Shown here piece by piece: positions 7,836 through 14,714 of a stretch of DNA of 21,398 nucleotides (positions within the stretch are counted from its first letter, which is position 1; each line of letters starts with the position of its first letter). Origin of the DNA: Eubacterium limosum (GTDB lineage Bacteria; Bacillota; Clostridia; Eubacteriales; Eubacteriaceae). The stretch is taken from assembly GCA_959020865.1 (NCBI GenBank), contig CAUEUD010000037.1, positions 1-21,398 on the forward strand, in the 5' to 3' direction. Both the position numbers and the translations under genes were made by a program. The notes beneath the pieces were generated by a model. That model was not told the origin of the DNA and ran no database searches. It worked only from the letters and a program-made list of their open reading frames with translations.

Positions 7836-8687
7836 CTAATTTTCTAATAAACTGAACAGTGTGATGTGATTTCTAACCACTTCTTTGACCTTGTCTTTTA
7901 CAAAAGCGTCCAGCTTCAGTGGATCATTTTCATCAGGCCGCAGCTCTGTGTAGTCTCTCATACCGCCGCAGTAGGCAATCTTGATCGCTGTTGAAATATT
8001 GACTTTTGCCGCCCCCAAGCTTATCAGCCGTTTAAAGGTGCCTGTGCTCAGACCAGTACCGCCATGCAGTACCAGCGGGCAGTGCGAAAAGCTGTTGATA
8101 TTTTCAAAAAGGTCGTAATCAATTTTAACCTCCCCTTTATATACACCGTGGGCTGTGCCGATAGCCGGAGCAAAGGCATCAATTTTTGTCTCTTCCAGAT
8201 AAACCTTACAGTCCTCCGGATTTGCCAGAGCACTCTGGTCTTCATCGACCACAATATCGTCTTCCACGCCCACGATAGCTCCAAGCTCACCTTCGACGGT
8301 AACATCTTTTGCGTGGGCGGCTTCCACAATTTTTTTGGTGTTCGCAATATTTTCTGACAGCAGCAGCTTTGAACCATCATACATAACGGAGCTCCATCCG
8401 CCGTCAATACAGGCGATGGTAAAATCCACATCGGTCGAATGGTCAAGATGCACTGCCACATCTACCTTTGCATTTTCCACAATGGGTTTTAAAAACTGCA
8501 TCATTTCTTCAATTCCAAATTGCCTGACGGTTTTGACCGAGGTCTGAAGAATGATCGGACAACTCAGCTCTTCTGCCGCTTCCACCGCCGCCTTTGCTGT
8601 CATTTGATTGACAATGTTGAAGGCGCCGACAGCATATCCGCCCTTTCTGGCATCCTTCAATATTTTTTCCATGTTTACATAACTCAT
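7836..8687 (-). CDS. Class II (zinc) fructose-bisphosphate/tagatose-bisphosphate-type aldolase
   Basis: This 283-residue protein of the FbaA/GatY/KbaY family cleaves ketose phosphates with a zinc enolate mechanism, usually releasing DHAP. It shows the HLDHS motif (80-84; catalytic Asp82 and zinc ligand His83), GELGAIVG (133-140), GTAHGVYKG with zinc ligand His180, and LHGGTG with zinc ligand His208. The length is normal for the GatY group. The insert EDDIVVDEDQSALANPED follows GELG, as in many class II aldolases. Having a zinc aldolase together with four lysine aldolases in one operon is unusual. A GAGG site lies seven bases before the ATG. Specificity within the family cannot be read from sequence. 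Confidence 0.88.
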   Translation of the reverse strand: MSYVNMEKILKDARKGGYAVGAFNIVNQMTAKAAVEAAEELSCPIILQTSVKTVRQFGIEEMMQFLKPIVENAKVDVAVHLDHSTDVDFTIACIDGGWSSVMYDGSKLLLSENIANTKKIVEAAHAKDVTVEGELGAIVGVEDDIVVDEDQSALANPEDCKVYLEETKIDAFAPAIGTAHGVYKGEVKIDYDLFENINSFSHCPLVLHGGTGLSTGTFKRLISLGAAKVNISTAIKIAYCGGMRDYTELRPDENDPLKLDAFVKDKVKEVVRNHITLFSLLEN

Positions 8688-8714
8688 TTCATGACCTCAT
8701 TTCTTATTCTGATT

Positions 8715-10025
8715 TTATTTTGCGCCGCTGGCCGCGTTCATAAACCGGCGCTGATAGCTGATTACCTGGTTGCAGGAGGTAAAGCGCGCCAGATAGCTTG
8801 GCTCCGCGGTAATAACCACACGGTTGACCAGATCGCTGAATTCGTCCTCAACTAAAAGCTTGTCGATATCCGGGTAATTGAGCGGCCCTTCCATACTGCA
8901 GATAATCAGTCTTGAATCGTCTAGGTTGGTGTTTTTAAACCATCTCAGGTTATGTCTTACACTGTCCAGGCCGTCAGCCCCTTCATGGTCTTCAAAGTGC
9001 CGGTACTTAAGCAGATCCTCGGCTGCCTGCTTGACGCTCAGCAGATCCATTTCCTGCCCTTTGCACAGGTAGTCTTTTTCGATGAACATTTTTTTAATGT
9101 CTTCCAGATATCTGGGGTCGCGTGTTGCGTCGTAAGCCGCAAGGCCTTTTTTCATGATTTCGGACTGCATGAAGCGGTGGCGGACAAAGCTGTTGATAAA
9201 ATAGGGCTTTGCCTGCAGCGCAAGTGCTGTCTGATAGGGCTCAAACATTAAGGTAAAATTGACCCGGTAGCCATTTTCCTGAAGCATCAATGCGATGTTA
9301 TGGCCTCTCAGCGCTTCGGCTGTACCAGGTGCGTCGCAGGGGATTGAAAATTTCTTGTCGCCTGTAAGGAGCTGGTCAACGGTTTCCTTGCTGACTGGTC
9401 CGGTGTGCGGCACCTTGATGACGACGCGGTATTCGGACAGCATTTCTTTAAATTTGGCGGCTTCTTCCAGAATCTCTGCGTCCGATTTGCCAAAGGGGTC
9501 GTTCAGCTCAACGCTGATGTCTGCTCCAGGGCCCAGAATCCTGCCGATTTCTGCCATAACCTCGTCTCTTGTTTTAAACTGATTGCCGACATTTGCTTTT
9601 GGATTATTGATGAACAGATCATAAATGATCCCAGGGTTACAGGTCAGGTTGGCAAGAATGTTTTTGATGGGCGCTACTTCGTAAGGATTGGCGCTGTCTG
9701 CTGAAAACAGAACATTCGTCGGGCGTTTCATTCCATTTTTGTCATAGCTGATATCTCTTACCATATCTGCTCTGAGGGCCCCGTCCTCCTCCAGCTCGTA
9801 TTCTACCCGAAAACCTGCCGGGGTCTGGCCCTCTGGTACGTCAAAGGTATCAATGACCTTTTTAAATCCATCGGTCACACCAATGGATTTCACGTATGGC
9901 TTTAAGGCCTGAAAGGTCTCAAACGCGATGGGCTGGTCGGCCACTCTGCTGATGTACGCCTTTTCGCTGTCAATGAATGTGACGTCTGTTTTCTTGAATG
10001 TGTTTAAACTGCATTTAATCTCCAT
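8715..10025 (-). CDS. Transaldolase-like protein with a long N-terminal extension
   Basis: This 436-residue protein has a transaldolase-type core from about residue 105 onward. LTCNPGIIYDL (127-137) matches the TTNPSL region, ISVEL carries the catalytic Glu (173), VVIKVPHTG carries the Schiff-base lysine (204), and VNFTLMFEPYQTALA with INSFVRHR matches the NVTLLFS and ISPFVGR segments. Ordinary transaldolases are about 210-330 residues; here about 100 residues precede the core (FIDSEKAYISRV and following), plus a C-terminal part, and I do not recognise either as a domain. It would move a dihydroxyacetone unit between sugar phosphates, or act as a simple aldolase. It has an AAGGAG site and begins 10 bases after the transketolase C-subunit gene. 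The family call is good; the reaction is inferred. Confidence 0.75.
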   Translation of the reverse strand: MEIKCSLNTFKKTDVTFIDSEKAYISRVADQPIAFETFQALKPYVKSIGVTDGFKKVIDTFDVPEGQTPAGFRVEYELEEDGALRADMVRDISYDKNGMKRPTNVLFSADSANPYEVAPIKNILANLTCNPGIIYDLFINNPKANVGNQFKTRDEVMAEIGRILGPGADISVELNDPFGKSDAEILEEAAKFKEMLSEYRVVIKVPHTGPVSKETVDQLLTGDKKFSIPCDAPGTAEALRGHNIALMLQENGYRVNFTLMFEPYQTALALQAKPYFINSFVRHRFMQSEIMKKGLAAYDATRDPRYLEDIKKMFIEKDYLCKGQEMDLLSVKQAAEDLLKYRHFEDHEGADGLDSVRHNLRWFKNTNLDDSRLIICSMEGPLNYPDIDKLLVEDEFSDLVNRVVITAEPSYLARFTSCNQVISYQRRFMNAASGAK

Positions 10026-10035
10026 GTCTCTCTCC

Positions 10036-10989
10036 TTATGCTAAATTATGAATGTAAGTTTCAATGGTCTCTGTCAGCTTATCAGCGCTTAAACCATAGT
10101 AATCTAAAAGCTCACGGTAGGGCCCTGTCTGAGTGGAACCGGCCTCAATGCCCAGTACGTGAACTGGTGCGTGGTGCGGCATATCTGAAAGAAGCTCCAG
10201 CACACTGCTCCCAAAGCCGCCGGTGGTTATGTGCTCCTCGACTGTGCACATAAGCCGGCAGTTTTTATAAGCGTTGCGGATCAGTTTTTTATCCAGTGGC
10301 TTAACGGTTGTAAAATTAAGTACTTTGACTCTATAGCCCTTTTCTGCCAGCCGCTGTCCTGCTTTCAGCGCGTCAACGCTCAGTGTCCCTGTAACCAGAA
10401 TGACCACGTCATCGCCAGTGTCCAGAAGATTCTCTCCCTTGCCGATTTCAAAGCTGCGCTTTTCCAGATTCACAGGCATTTCCATGGCGTTTCGCGGCAT
10501 CCGGATATAAACAGGCCCTTTGCAGGCTATAGCCCTTCTGAGCGACATTTCCACCTCATAGCCGTCGCCGGGATTAAAAATCACCATATTCGGCACTGTT
10601 TTTAAAATCGCCATATCCTCCAGCGCCTGGTGTGTAGAGCCCAGATTAGAATGAGACAGACCACTGCTTGAGCCAATGATCTTTACGTTCATGTTTGCGT
10701 AGCCCACATCGTTTCGGATCTGTTCAAAGCACCGCATACTGATAAAGGGAGCGATCGCTGATACCACCGGCACTCTGCCGGATTCCGCCAGACCGGCGCA
10801 AATGCCGATGGCGTCCTGCTCGCTGATCCCAACCTCCAAATACTGTAAGGGCAGCGCCTCTTTAAAAGAATTCATGCCGGAGCCCGCGCCGGAATCACAG
10901 GATACCGCCATAACGCGTTCATCTGTTTTTCCAATTTCCAGAAGCACTTCGCCAAAGACATCTCTTGGATTTAACTTTATTCCCGCCAT
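10036..10989 (-). CDS. Transketolase, C-terminal subunit
   Basis: This 317-residue protein has the pyrimidine-binding and C-terminal domains of transketolase. The cofactor-activating glutamate sits in EVGISEQDAIG (Glu57). Further matches are GLAESGRVPV, SSGLSHSNLGSTHQALED and the C-terminal domain with TVEEHITTGGFGS. Together with the N-terminal subunit it should form a ThDP enzyme that moves a two-carbon ketol unit. An in-frame GTG lies three codons upstream, but the AAAGGGGTGG site is better placed for the ATG at 10989. The gene then overlaps the N-subunit gene by 13 bases, which fits translational coupling of the two halves. A 1-deoxyxylulose-5-phosphate synthase-like role is less likely. 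Confidence 0.9.
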   Translation of the reverse strand: MAGIKLNPRDVFGEVLLEIGKTDERVMAVSCDSGAGSGMNSFKEALPLQYLEVGISEQDAIGICAGLAESGRVPVVSAIAPFISMRCFEQIRNDVGYANMNVKIIGSSSGLSHSNLGSTHQALEDMAILKTVPNMVIFNPGDGYEVEMSLRRAIACKGPVYIRMPRNAMEMPVNLEKRSFEIGKGENLLDTGDDVVILVTGTLSVDALKAGQRLAEKGYRVKVLNFTTVKPLDKKLIRNAYKNCRLMCTVEEHITTGGFGSSVLELLSDMPHHAPVHVLGIEAGSTQTGPYRELLDYYGLSADKLTETIETYIHNLA

Positions 10990-11834
10990 TGTGACCACCC
11001 CTTTGCTTCCCGATAGCTGCGTAAATCTTCCAATGCCTGTCTGGCCTCCTCAGAATCCTTCCCAGGATTCCAGTGGTGATACTTCACATTGTTTTCCGCA
11101 AAGGACATTCCCTTGCTCTTGATGGTATTGGCAATAACCATTGTTGGCTTTCCTGCCTGGGCAGGCGTCTGTTCAAAAATATTCAGCATTGCCGCCACAT
11201 CATGGCCGTCCACAATCTCTACCGCCCATCCAAAGCTTTTATATTTTTCCGCAAGGTCTGCACTGTTGAGCACCTCTTTTGTTGTACCGTTGATCTGCAG
11301 GCCGTTCCGGTCAATAATGGCAACCAGATTGTCGAGCTTATGGTGCGCGGCAAACATTGCCGCTTCCCAGTTAGAGCCTTCTCCCTGCTCGCCGTCGCCC
11401 ATGAGGACAAACACACGATTTTCATGGTCTTTAAGCTTTGCGTCCAAAGCCATGCCGCAGCCAATTGGCAACCCATGCCCCAGAGCGCCGGAGCTGAAGT
11501 CCACGCCACGGAACTTTTTCATATCCGGATGGCCCGGCACAATTGTCCCCAAATGGTTATAGCAATGCAGTACCCGTTCACTCTCAAATCCCTTTTCAAT
11601 CAGCGTTCCATACAGCGCCAGACATTTATGACCCGCGCTCAGGACAAAGCGGTCTCTTTTTTCCCACTTGGGTTTGTTGACATCGACCTTCATCACTCCA
11701 AAGTACAGTGTCGCCAGAATGTCCGTACAGGACAGGGACGGTCCGGCATGACCATCACCATTCTCAATAATGGTTTTTACAATATCATTTCGGATATTAA
11801 GCGCCTTTCTCTCAATTAATTCGATTTTATCCAC
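10977..11834 (-). CDS. Transketolase, N-terminal (ThDP-binding) subunit
   Basis: This 285-residue protein is the ThDP/Mg-binding half of transketolase. The GDG motif of the cofactor site is seen as MGDGEQGEGSNWEAA, followed by LVAIIDRNGLQING, both typical of the family. GHAGPSLSCTDIL and SAGHKCLALYG, with SSGALGHGLPIG, match the substrate and cofactor channel. Split transketolases are known in many Firmicutes, including specialised ones such as the apulose-4-phosphate and sulfosugar enzymes. The gene begins with GTG at 11834 after a GAGGGGA site. It is the first gene of the operon, 43 bases after the operator centre. Whether it is the housekeeping enzyme or a pathway-specific one cannot be told. 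Confidence 0.9.
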   Translation of the reverse strand: MDKIELIERKALNIRNDIVKTIIENGDGHAGPSLSCTDILATLYFGVMKVDVNKPKWEKRDRFVLSAGHKCLALYGTLIEKGFESERVLHCYNHLGTIVPGHPDMKKFRGVDFSSGALGHGLPIGCGMALDAKLKDHENRVFVLMGDGEQGEGSNWEAAMFAAHHKLDNLVAIIDRNGLQINGTTKEVLNSADLAEKYKSFGWAVEIVDGHDVAAMLNIFEQTPAQAGKPTMVIANTIKSKGMSFAENNVKYHHWNPGKDSEEARQALEDLRSYREAKGWSQWRE

Positions 11835-11860
11835 AAGTAATTCCCCTCTCGGTCATCATT

Positions 11861-11877
11861 AGTGGTCATGACCAGTT
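11861..11877. promoter_or_regulatory. Palindromic operator, GntR/HutC-like
   Basis: The sequence AGTGGTCATGACCAGTT contains a perfect 12-bp palindrome, TGGTCATGACCA (11863-11874). It resembles HutC-subfamily GntR sites such as TGGTCTAGACCA. It sits at the presumed start of transcription, 7-23 bases past the -10 box, where a bound repressor would block initiation. A GGTCAT half-site repeats 13 bases away (11851-11856), and the half-site AACTGGTCATG recurs in opposite orientation at 11955-11965, upstream of the promoter. Confidence 0.65.
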
Positions 11878-11883
11878 AAGACT

Positions 11884-11912
11884 AGTATAGTTGCAGTGTA
11901 ACCGATTGTCAA
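11884..11912 (-). promoter_or_regulatory. Main promoter of the sugar-phosphate operon
   Basis: On the minus strand the perfect -35 box TTGACA (11907-11912) and the -10 box TATACT (11884-11889) are 17 bases apart. Transcription should start near 11877, at the edge of the palindromic operator, giving a leader of about 45 bases before the GTG of the transketolase N-subunit. No riboswitch or attenuator fits in so short a leader. Confidence 0.8.
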
Positions 11913-12047
11913 GCCTTTTTGACCCTCTTAAATGGCCTATACCTTAACGATTTTAACTGGTCATGCTCTCCTGAGACGTAATCTGGTGCTTTTTCTTTTA
12001 ACCCGTCATGGTGTAAATTTTTTTGGAAATCAGCATTAATTTTTTAA

Positions 12048-12092
12048 GCTTTTTATTAAGAAAAGAGGACCGGCAAAACTTGCCGGTCCTCT
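12048..12092 (-). terminator. Intrinsic terminator after the ArsD-family gene
   Basis: A 13-bp perfect stem (12064-12076 with 12080-12092, loop of three) carries the sequence AGAGGACCGGCAA. On the minus strand it is followed by TTTTCTTAATAAAAAG. It starts 14 bases after the stop codon and ends the rsgA transcript before the sugar-phosphate operon promoter. Confidence 0.9.
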
Positions 12093-12105
12093 CAGAAATC
12101 TTTAT

Positions 12106-12492
12106 TTAACAGCAGCAATCCAGATCATTGCCGCATTTACAATTTGACATTTTCTTTTGCATGATGGTTTTTACCAGTTCCTCCTGGCTCAATCCCGCCC
12201 AATCCAGCAGCTCTTTGTTGGATGGATACTCGCCGCTCTTGACGATTTTTCCGTCCAGCATTACTGCCGGCAGAGCTGCTATTCCCTTCTCATCCATAAG
12301 CTGCCGGATCTCAGGCTTCTCCTTATAGAGTAAGGGTTCCTGCATAGGGTTGTAACGGATAATGTCTTTTCCCGCTATTTTCAGATTCTCTACCATGGTG
12401 GTGATCCGCATGTATTCTTTATTACCCATGGGCTCACACTCGCCAGCATAGCACTGGATATCCGGATCGAAAATTTCTATATGATGCATCAT
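12106..12492 (-). CDS. ArsD-family protein
   Basis: This 128-residue protein starts MMHHIEIFDPDIQ and matches ArsD, the arsenite metallochaperone and weak repressor of ars operons. It has the thioredoxin-like core with ITTMVENLK, RYNPMQEP, GIAALPAVMLDGKIVKSGEYPSN. ArsD binds As(III) with a Cys-Cys-x4-Cys set; here the first Cys is replaced by Gln and the other two (Cys14 and Cys19 in QCYAGEC) remain. The C-terminus carries a dense Cys cluster, CKCGNDLDCCC. The longer open frame upstream overlaps rsgA and lacks a site, so I use the ATG at 12492 after AGGTG. No arsA, arsB or arsR is nearby, and it sits 70 bases after rsgA. A thiol or metal-handling role other than arsenic is possible. Confidence 0.8.
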   Translation of the reverse strand: MMHHIEIFDPDIQCYAGECEPMGNKEYMRITTMVENLKIAGKDIIRYNPMQEPLLYKEKPEIRQLMDEKGIAALPAVMLDGKIVKSGEYPSNKELLDWAGLSQEELVKTIMQKKMSNCKCGNDLDCCC

Positions 12493-12562
12493 TATGACAC
12501 CTGCTTTCGTTTTTCTTTCTAAATACCCCAAAGCAACAGGCCGAAACGCTTTCTGAGTGTTC

Positions 12563-13882
12563 TTAAGGCTCACACTTTCCGCCAAACACTTCTTCCAGCT
12601 TATTGAGGGGAAAGGGTGTCCTCGCCAGCGGCTTGACCGCAATGGACATGAGCAGCGCTGGATTGTCATCTGCCGCAATGCGATTTGAACTGAGCACACC
12701 ACACAGACGGCATCTGTGAATAACCGCCCATTCTCCATTTTTCCGAACCCAGACGCTCACCGGCTCCATAACACCATGACATAAGGAAGCGCGGTCCCCG
12801 GGCTTTTTATCGACATGGAGGCTTGACAGGCATTTGGGGCAATGGTTCCTGTGCTCACTGCCAGCTCCTTCCGGTGCAACGGGAGCACCGCACACCTTAC
12901 ACACAAAGCTTTCTGTGCAGGCTGTACGCCTGTAGTCTGGCTTCTGCTGCGGCTTAGAAGGTTTTCCACCCATACTTTGATAGGCGTCGTACCGTTCTCT
13001 TTCAATACACTCCTCCCGAAGCGCCTGCAGCACCGCACAGCCTTCCTCATGCGTATGCGTACAACTGCTGAACGCGCACTGATGAGCCAGCCGGGCAATT
13101 TCTGGAAAGGTGGTATTTTTTTCATTCTCTGCAACGGCCTGCAGCGCAAAATCACGAAAGCCCGGGGTATCAATAAGGCAGGTATTTTGGGGGCCGCACT
13201 CCATCTGGCTGCTGTGAGTGCTTGGAATTTTCACAGGAGTTTTCACTTCCTCCAAGAGCCTGCTCAGAATTTTATGGATCAGGGTCGATTTACCGCAGGA
13301 CCGGTCGCCCACGACCACCCCTGTTTTGTTTGACACTTCCTCTATCATGGCTTCCATCTCAGCCTGCTCTGACCCGGCAAAGACCAGGTCTGCGGTTTGC
13401 CGGTAAAGGTTTATTTTCTCCTCAAGCAGTTCCCTTTCTCTTTCACCCATCAGATCCCATTTGCTGATCAAAATAATGATTTTAACTCCTGCCCGTCTGG
13501 CCGCAATAACAGCAGATTCCAGATAACCTGCCTGATGCCTGAAATACTCGGCTGTCACAACGGCCAAAAGATAGTGCACATTGGCCGCTATTAATATCCT
13601 TTCTCCCGGCGAACGCCGGCTTCCCCTGAAAACCTCTGTTTCTCTTGGCAGCACTTCAGATAATTTATATGTATCGTTATCCACAGGGCTTATTGCCACA
13701 CGATCTCCAACCACCAGGGCATTTTTCTCTGAAACCATCGTCTGTGGCAGCAGGCAGGTCAGCAGCTTATCTCCAGCCCGAACCTTAGCCTGCTTATTCA
13801 TTATTTTTACAACCATCGCCTTTATCTTATTTTTTTCTGCATCTTGTATCTGAATATTTTCTTTTACTTTTTTCTTTCTCAT
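12563..13882 (-). CDS. rsgA: Ribosome small-subunit GTPase RsgA fused to an RNHCP domain
   Basis: This 439-residue protein combines RsgA (YjeQ/YloQ), a circularly permuted GTPase that helps mature 30S subunits, with a C-terminal RNHCP domain. Residues 20-85 form the OB fold. The permuted GTPase motifs run G4 SKWDL (140-144), G1 GDRSCGKST (192-200) and G3 DTPGFRDF (238-245). The zinc knuckle has Cys269, Cys274, His276/278 and Cys282. The RNHCP domain spans about 345-435, with HRNHCPKCL, CHG and HRCRLCG supplying further Cys and His. Normal RsgA is about 290-350 residues. G4 has SK for the usual NK, and the switch region reads THSSQ where RHTTT is common, so GTP handling may be altered. A GGAG site precedes the ATG. 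The ArsD-family gene follows. Confidence 0.9.
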   Translation of the reverse strand: MRKKKVKENIQIQDAEKNKIKAMVVKIMNKQAKVRAGDKLLTCLLPQTMVSEKNALVVGDRVAISPVDNDTYKLSEVLPRETEVFRGSRRSPGERILIAANVHYLLAVVTAEYFRHQAGYLESAVIAARRAGVKIIILISKWDLMGERERELLEEKINLYRQTADLVFAGSEQAEMEAMIEEVSNKTGVVVGDRSCGKSTLIHKILSRLLEEVKTPVKIPSTHSSQMECGPQNTCLIDTPGFRDFALQAVAENEKNTTFPEIARLAHQCAFSSCTHTHEEGCAVLQALREECIERERYDAYQSMGGKPSKPQQKPDYRRTACTESFVCKVCGAPVAPEGAGSEHRNHCPKCLSSLHVDKKPGDRASLCHGVMEPVSVWVRKNGEWAVIHRCRLCGVLSSNRIAADDNPALLMSIAVKPLARTPFPLNKLEEVFGGKCEP

Positions 13883-13931
13883 TTGTTTTCTCCAATCTGT
13901 TTTTCAGGAATTGCCCCTTTCCTGCACAAAC

Positions 13932-13960
13932 ATTATACATGCTCTTAAATTGGCACAACA
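13932..13960 (-). promoter_or_regulatory. Probable rsgA promoter
   Basis: A perfect TATAAT (13932-13937 on the minus strand) lies about 50 bases upstream of the rsgA ATG. The -35 region is weak (TTGTTG at 18 bases). A terminator for the upstream CD3324-family gene lies just before it, so an independent promoter is expected. Confidence 0.5.
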
Positions 13961-13980
13961 ACCGCCTTTATTTTTCTGAA

Positions 13981-14016
13981 ATAAAAAAGCGCCGCGGGGC
14001 TTTTAGCTGCGGCGCT
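13981..14016 (-). terminator. Intrinsic terminator after the CD3324-family gene
   Basis: AGCGCCGC (13988-13995) pairs perfectly with GCGGCGCT (14009-14016). On the minus strand the stem runs into TTTTTTAT. It starts four bases past the stop codon of the CD3324-family gene and separates it from rsgA. Confidence 0.9.
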
Positions 14017-14020
14017 CTCA

Positions 14021-14299
14021 TCACTGGTTTTCCAGCTTACATTTTGCAATAATTTTATGTATACTTTTGGGAGACAGGAAATAAATCTCCGAAAGGCGGG
14101 CGGCAGACATCCCCTCTGTATACTGCCGGTAAATTTCCCGGTTTCTCAAAAGCGTTTCCTGTTTTCGATTGGTATTCTGTCCCCAGCCTTTTCTGTTTGT
14201 CTCTTTACGGGGCACATATATGTATTCTCCGTCAATATAATCCTGAATTTTGTCGACAAGTTCTTTTGGCAGCACGTCGCCTGCCTTGATATAGCTCAT
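14021..14299 (-). CDS. CD3324-family helix-turn-helix protein
   Basis: This 92-residue protein (MSYIKAGDVLPKEL) closely matches the CD3324 family, common in Clostridia and Bacilli. The opening segment with IQDYIDGEYIYVPRKETNRKGWG (17-40) is the family hallmark. The second half, RNREIYRQYTEGMSAARLSEIYFLSPKSIHKIIAK (52-86), is a helix-turn-helix of the Mor/sigma-region-4 kind, so DNA binding is likely. No target is known. TTAGGAGG precedes the ATG at a good distance. It is a single-gene unit bounded by a hairpin-rich leader and a terminator. Confidence 0.88.
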   Translation of the reverse strand: MSYIKAGDVLPKELVDKIQDYIDGEYIYVPRKETNRKGWGQNTNRKQETLLRNREIYRQYTEGMSAARLSEIYFLSPKSIHKIIAKCKLENQ

Positions 14300-14332
14300 T
14301 ATGCTCCTCCTAATTTATTTTTTTAGGATTAA

Positions 14333-14382
14333 GCAAGGGCTATACACATATCATTATTCTGATGTCATGCGATAGCCCCTGC
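14333..14382 (-). repeat. Long imperfect hairpin upstream of the CD3324-family gene
   Basis: GCAAGGGCTAT (14333-14343) pairs with ATAGCCCCTGC (14372-14382), with one G-U wobble on the minus strand. An inner five-pair stem and a short AUC/GAU stem extend it to almost 20 pairs in 50 bases. There is no U-run on the minus strand, so it is not a standard terminator. It lies in the presumed leader of the gene and could be a regulatory leader or a small mobile-element remnant. Confidence 0.45.
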
Positions 14383-14443
14383 TATGCACAACGATCCGAT
14401 GCGTACTTCATAAAACTTTCCCTTTCGTCGTAAATTTGAATAC

Positions 14444-14499
14444 AAAAAGCCCGCGGCCGACACACCACACCTATAAAGGTGCAGAATGCTCCTGCGGGC
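14444..14499 (-). terminator. Terminator-like structure ending the 14.44-14.71 kb transcript
   Basis: GCCCGC (14449-14454) pairs with GCGGGC (14494-14499). A nested CACC/GGTG hairpin (14468-14481) sits inside, and TTTTTG follows on the minus strand. It lies nine bases after the stop of the short 39-codon frame. It is also the first terminator downstream of the ABC transporter genes. Confidence 0.6.
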
Positions 14500-14507
14500 A
14501 GTATAGA

Positions 14508-14627
14508 TCAAATATAAAGCCGTACAACCGCAAAAGCCATTGCACCGCCATGATTCGATAAGTTGAAGCAGTCTGTCTGGTATGTTTCTAAAAAGGTCAG
14601 CAAAACAAAGGGGTCTGCCCCCATCAT
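14508..14627 (-). CDS. Possible 39-residue microprotein
   Basis: The frame starts with a double ATG (MMGADPFVLLTFLET) and ends VVRLYI just before the terminator stem. The predicted site, AAAGGG, is weak and about nine bases away. The peptide is moderately hydrophobic without a clear membrane helix. No family is recognised. It could be real, or a chance frame in a structured RNA. Confidence 0.3.
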   Translation of the reverse strand: MMGADPFVLLTFLETYQTDCFNLSNHGGAMAFAVVRLYI

Positions 14628-14649
14628 CGCTGTACCCTTTCAACTGTAT

Positions 14650-14685
14650 TTAGTTGAGAACCCTGTAAACAGACAAAACCGACAT
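14650..14685 (-). CDS. Possible 11-residue leader peptide (MSVLSVYRVLN)
   Basis: This very short frame has the best translation signal in the region: GAGGTG lies six bases before the ATG and just after the strong promoter. Its stop is 22 bases upstream of the 39-codon frame. A leader-peptide or attenuation role would fit, but nothing shows it directly. Confidence 0.35.
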   Translation of the reverse strand: MSVLSVYRVLN

Positions 14686-14714
14686 CAACACACCTCTTTC
14701 AATCATTTTTTTAA

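Larger units (their letters stand above)
14444..14708 (-). ncRNA. Putative small RNA or microprotein transcript
   Basis: A promoter with perfect boxes lies at one end and a terminator-like stem at the other, giving a predicted transcript of about 260 bases with no recognisable gene. It carries two short frames (separate entries). Several internal stems are visible, including GGGG/CCCC around GCAGA (14611-14624) and GUGCAA/UUGUAC. I do not recognise an RNA class. A 92-codon frame starting with TTG also crosses the region but is low-complexity in character and runs through the terminator, so I do not call it. Confidence 0.45.

Noticed and set aside
7836..12000. Sulfoquinovose (sulfo-TAL/TK) pathway
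   Set aside because: Transketolase and transaldolase homologs are present, but no sulfosugar isomerase, sulfolactaldehyde enzyme or sulfonate exporter is seen.
12493..12738. Upstream extension of the ArsD-family frame into rsgA
   Set aside because: The homology begins at MMHHIEIF, where a ribosome site is present; the extension overlaps rsgA in another frame.
14365..14643. A 92-codon TTG-started frame on the minus strand
   Set aside because: It has no ribosome site, runs through the terminator-like stem and lies across the small-RNA unit; the amino-acid sequence resembles no protein family.
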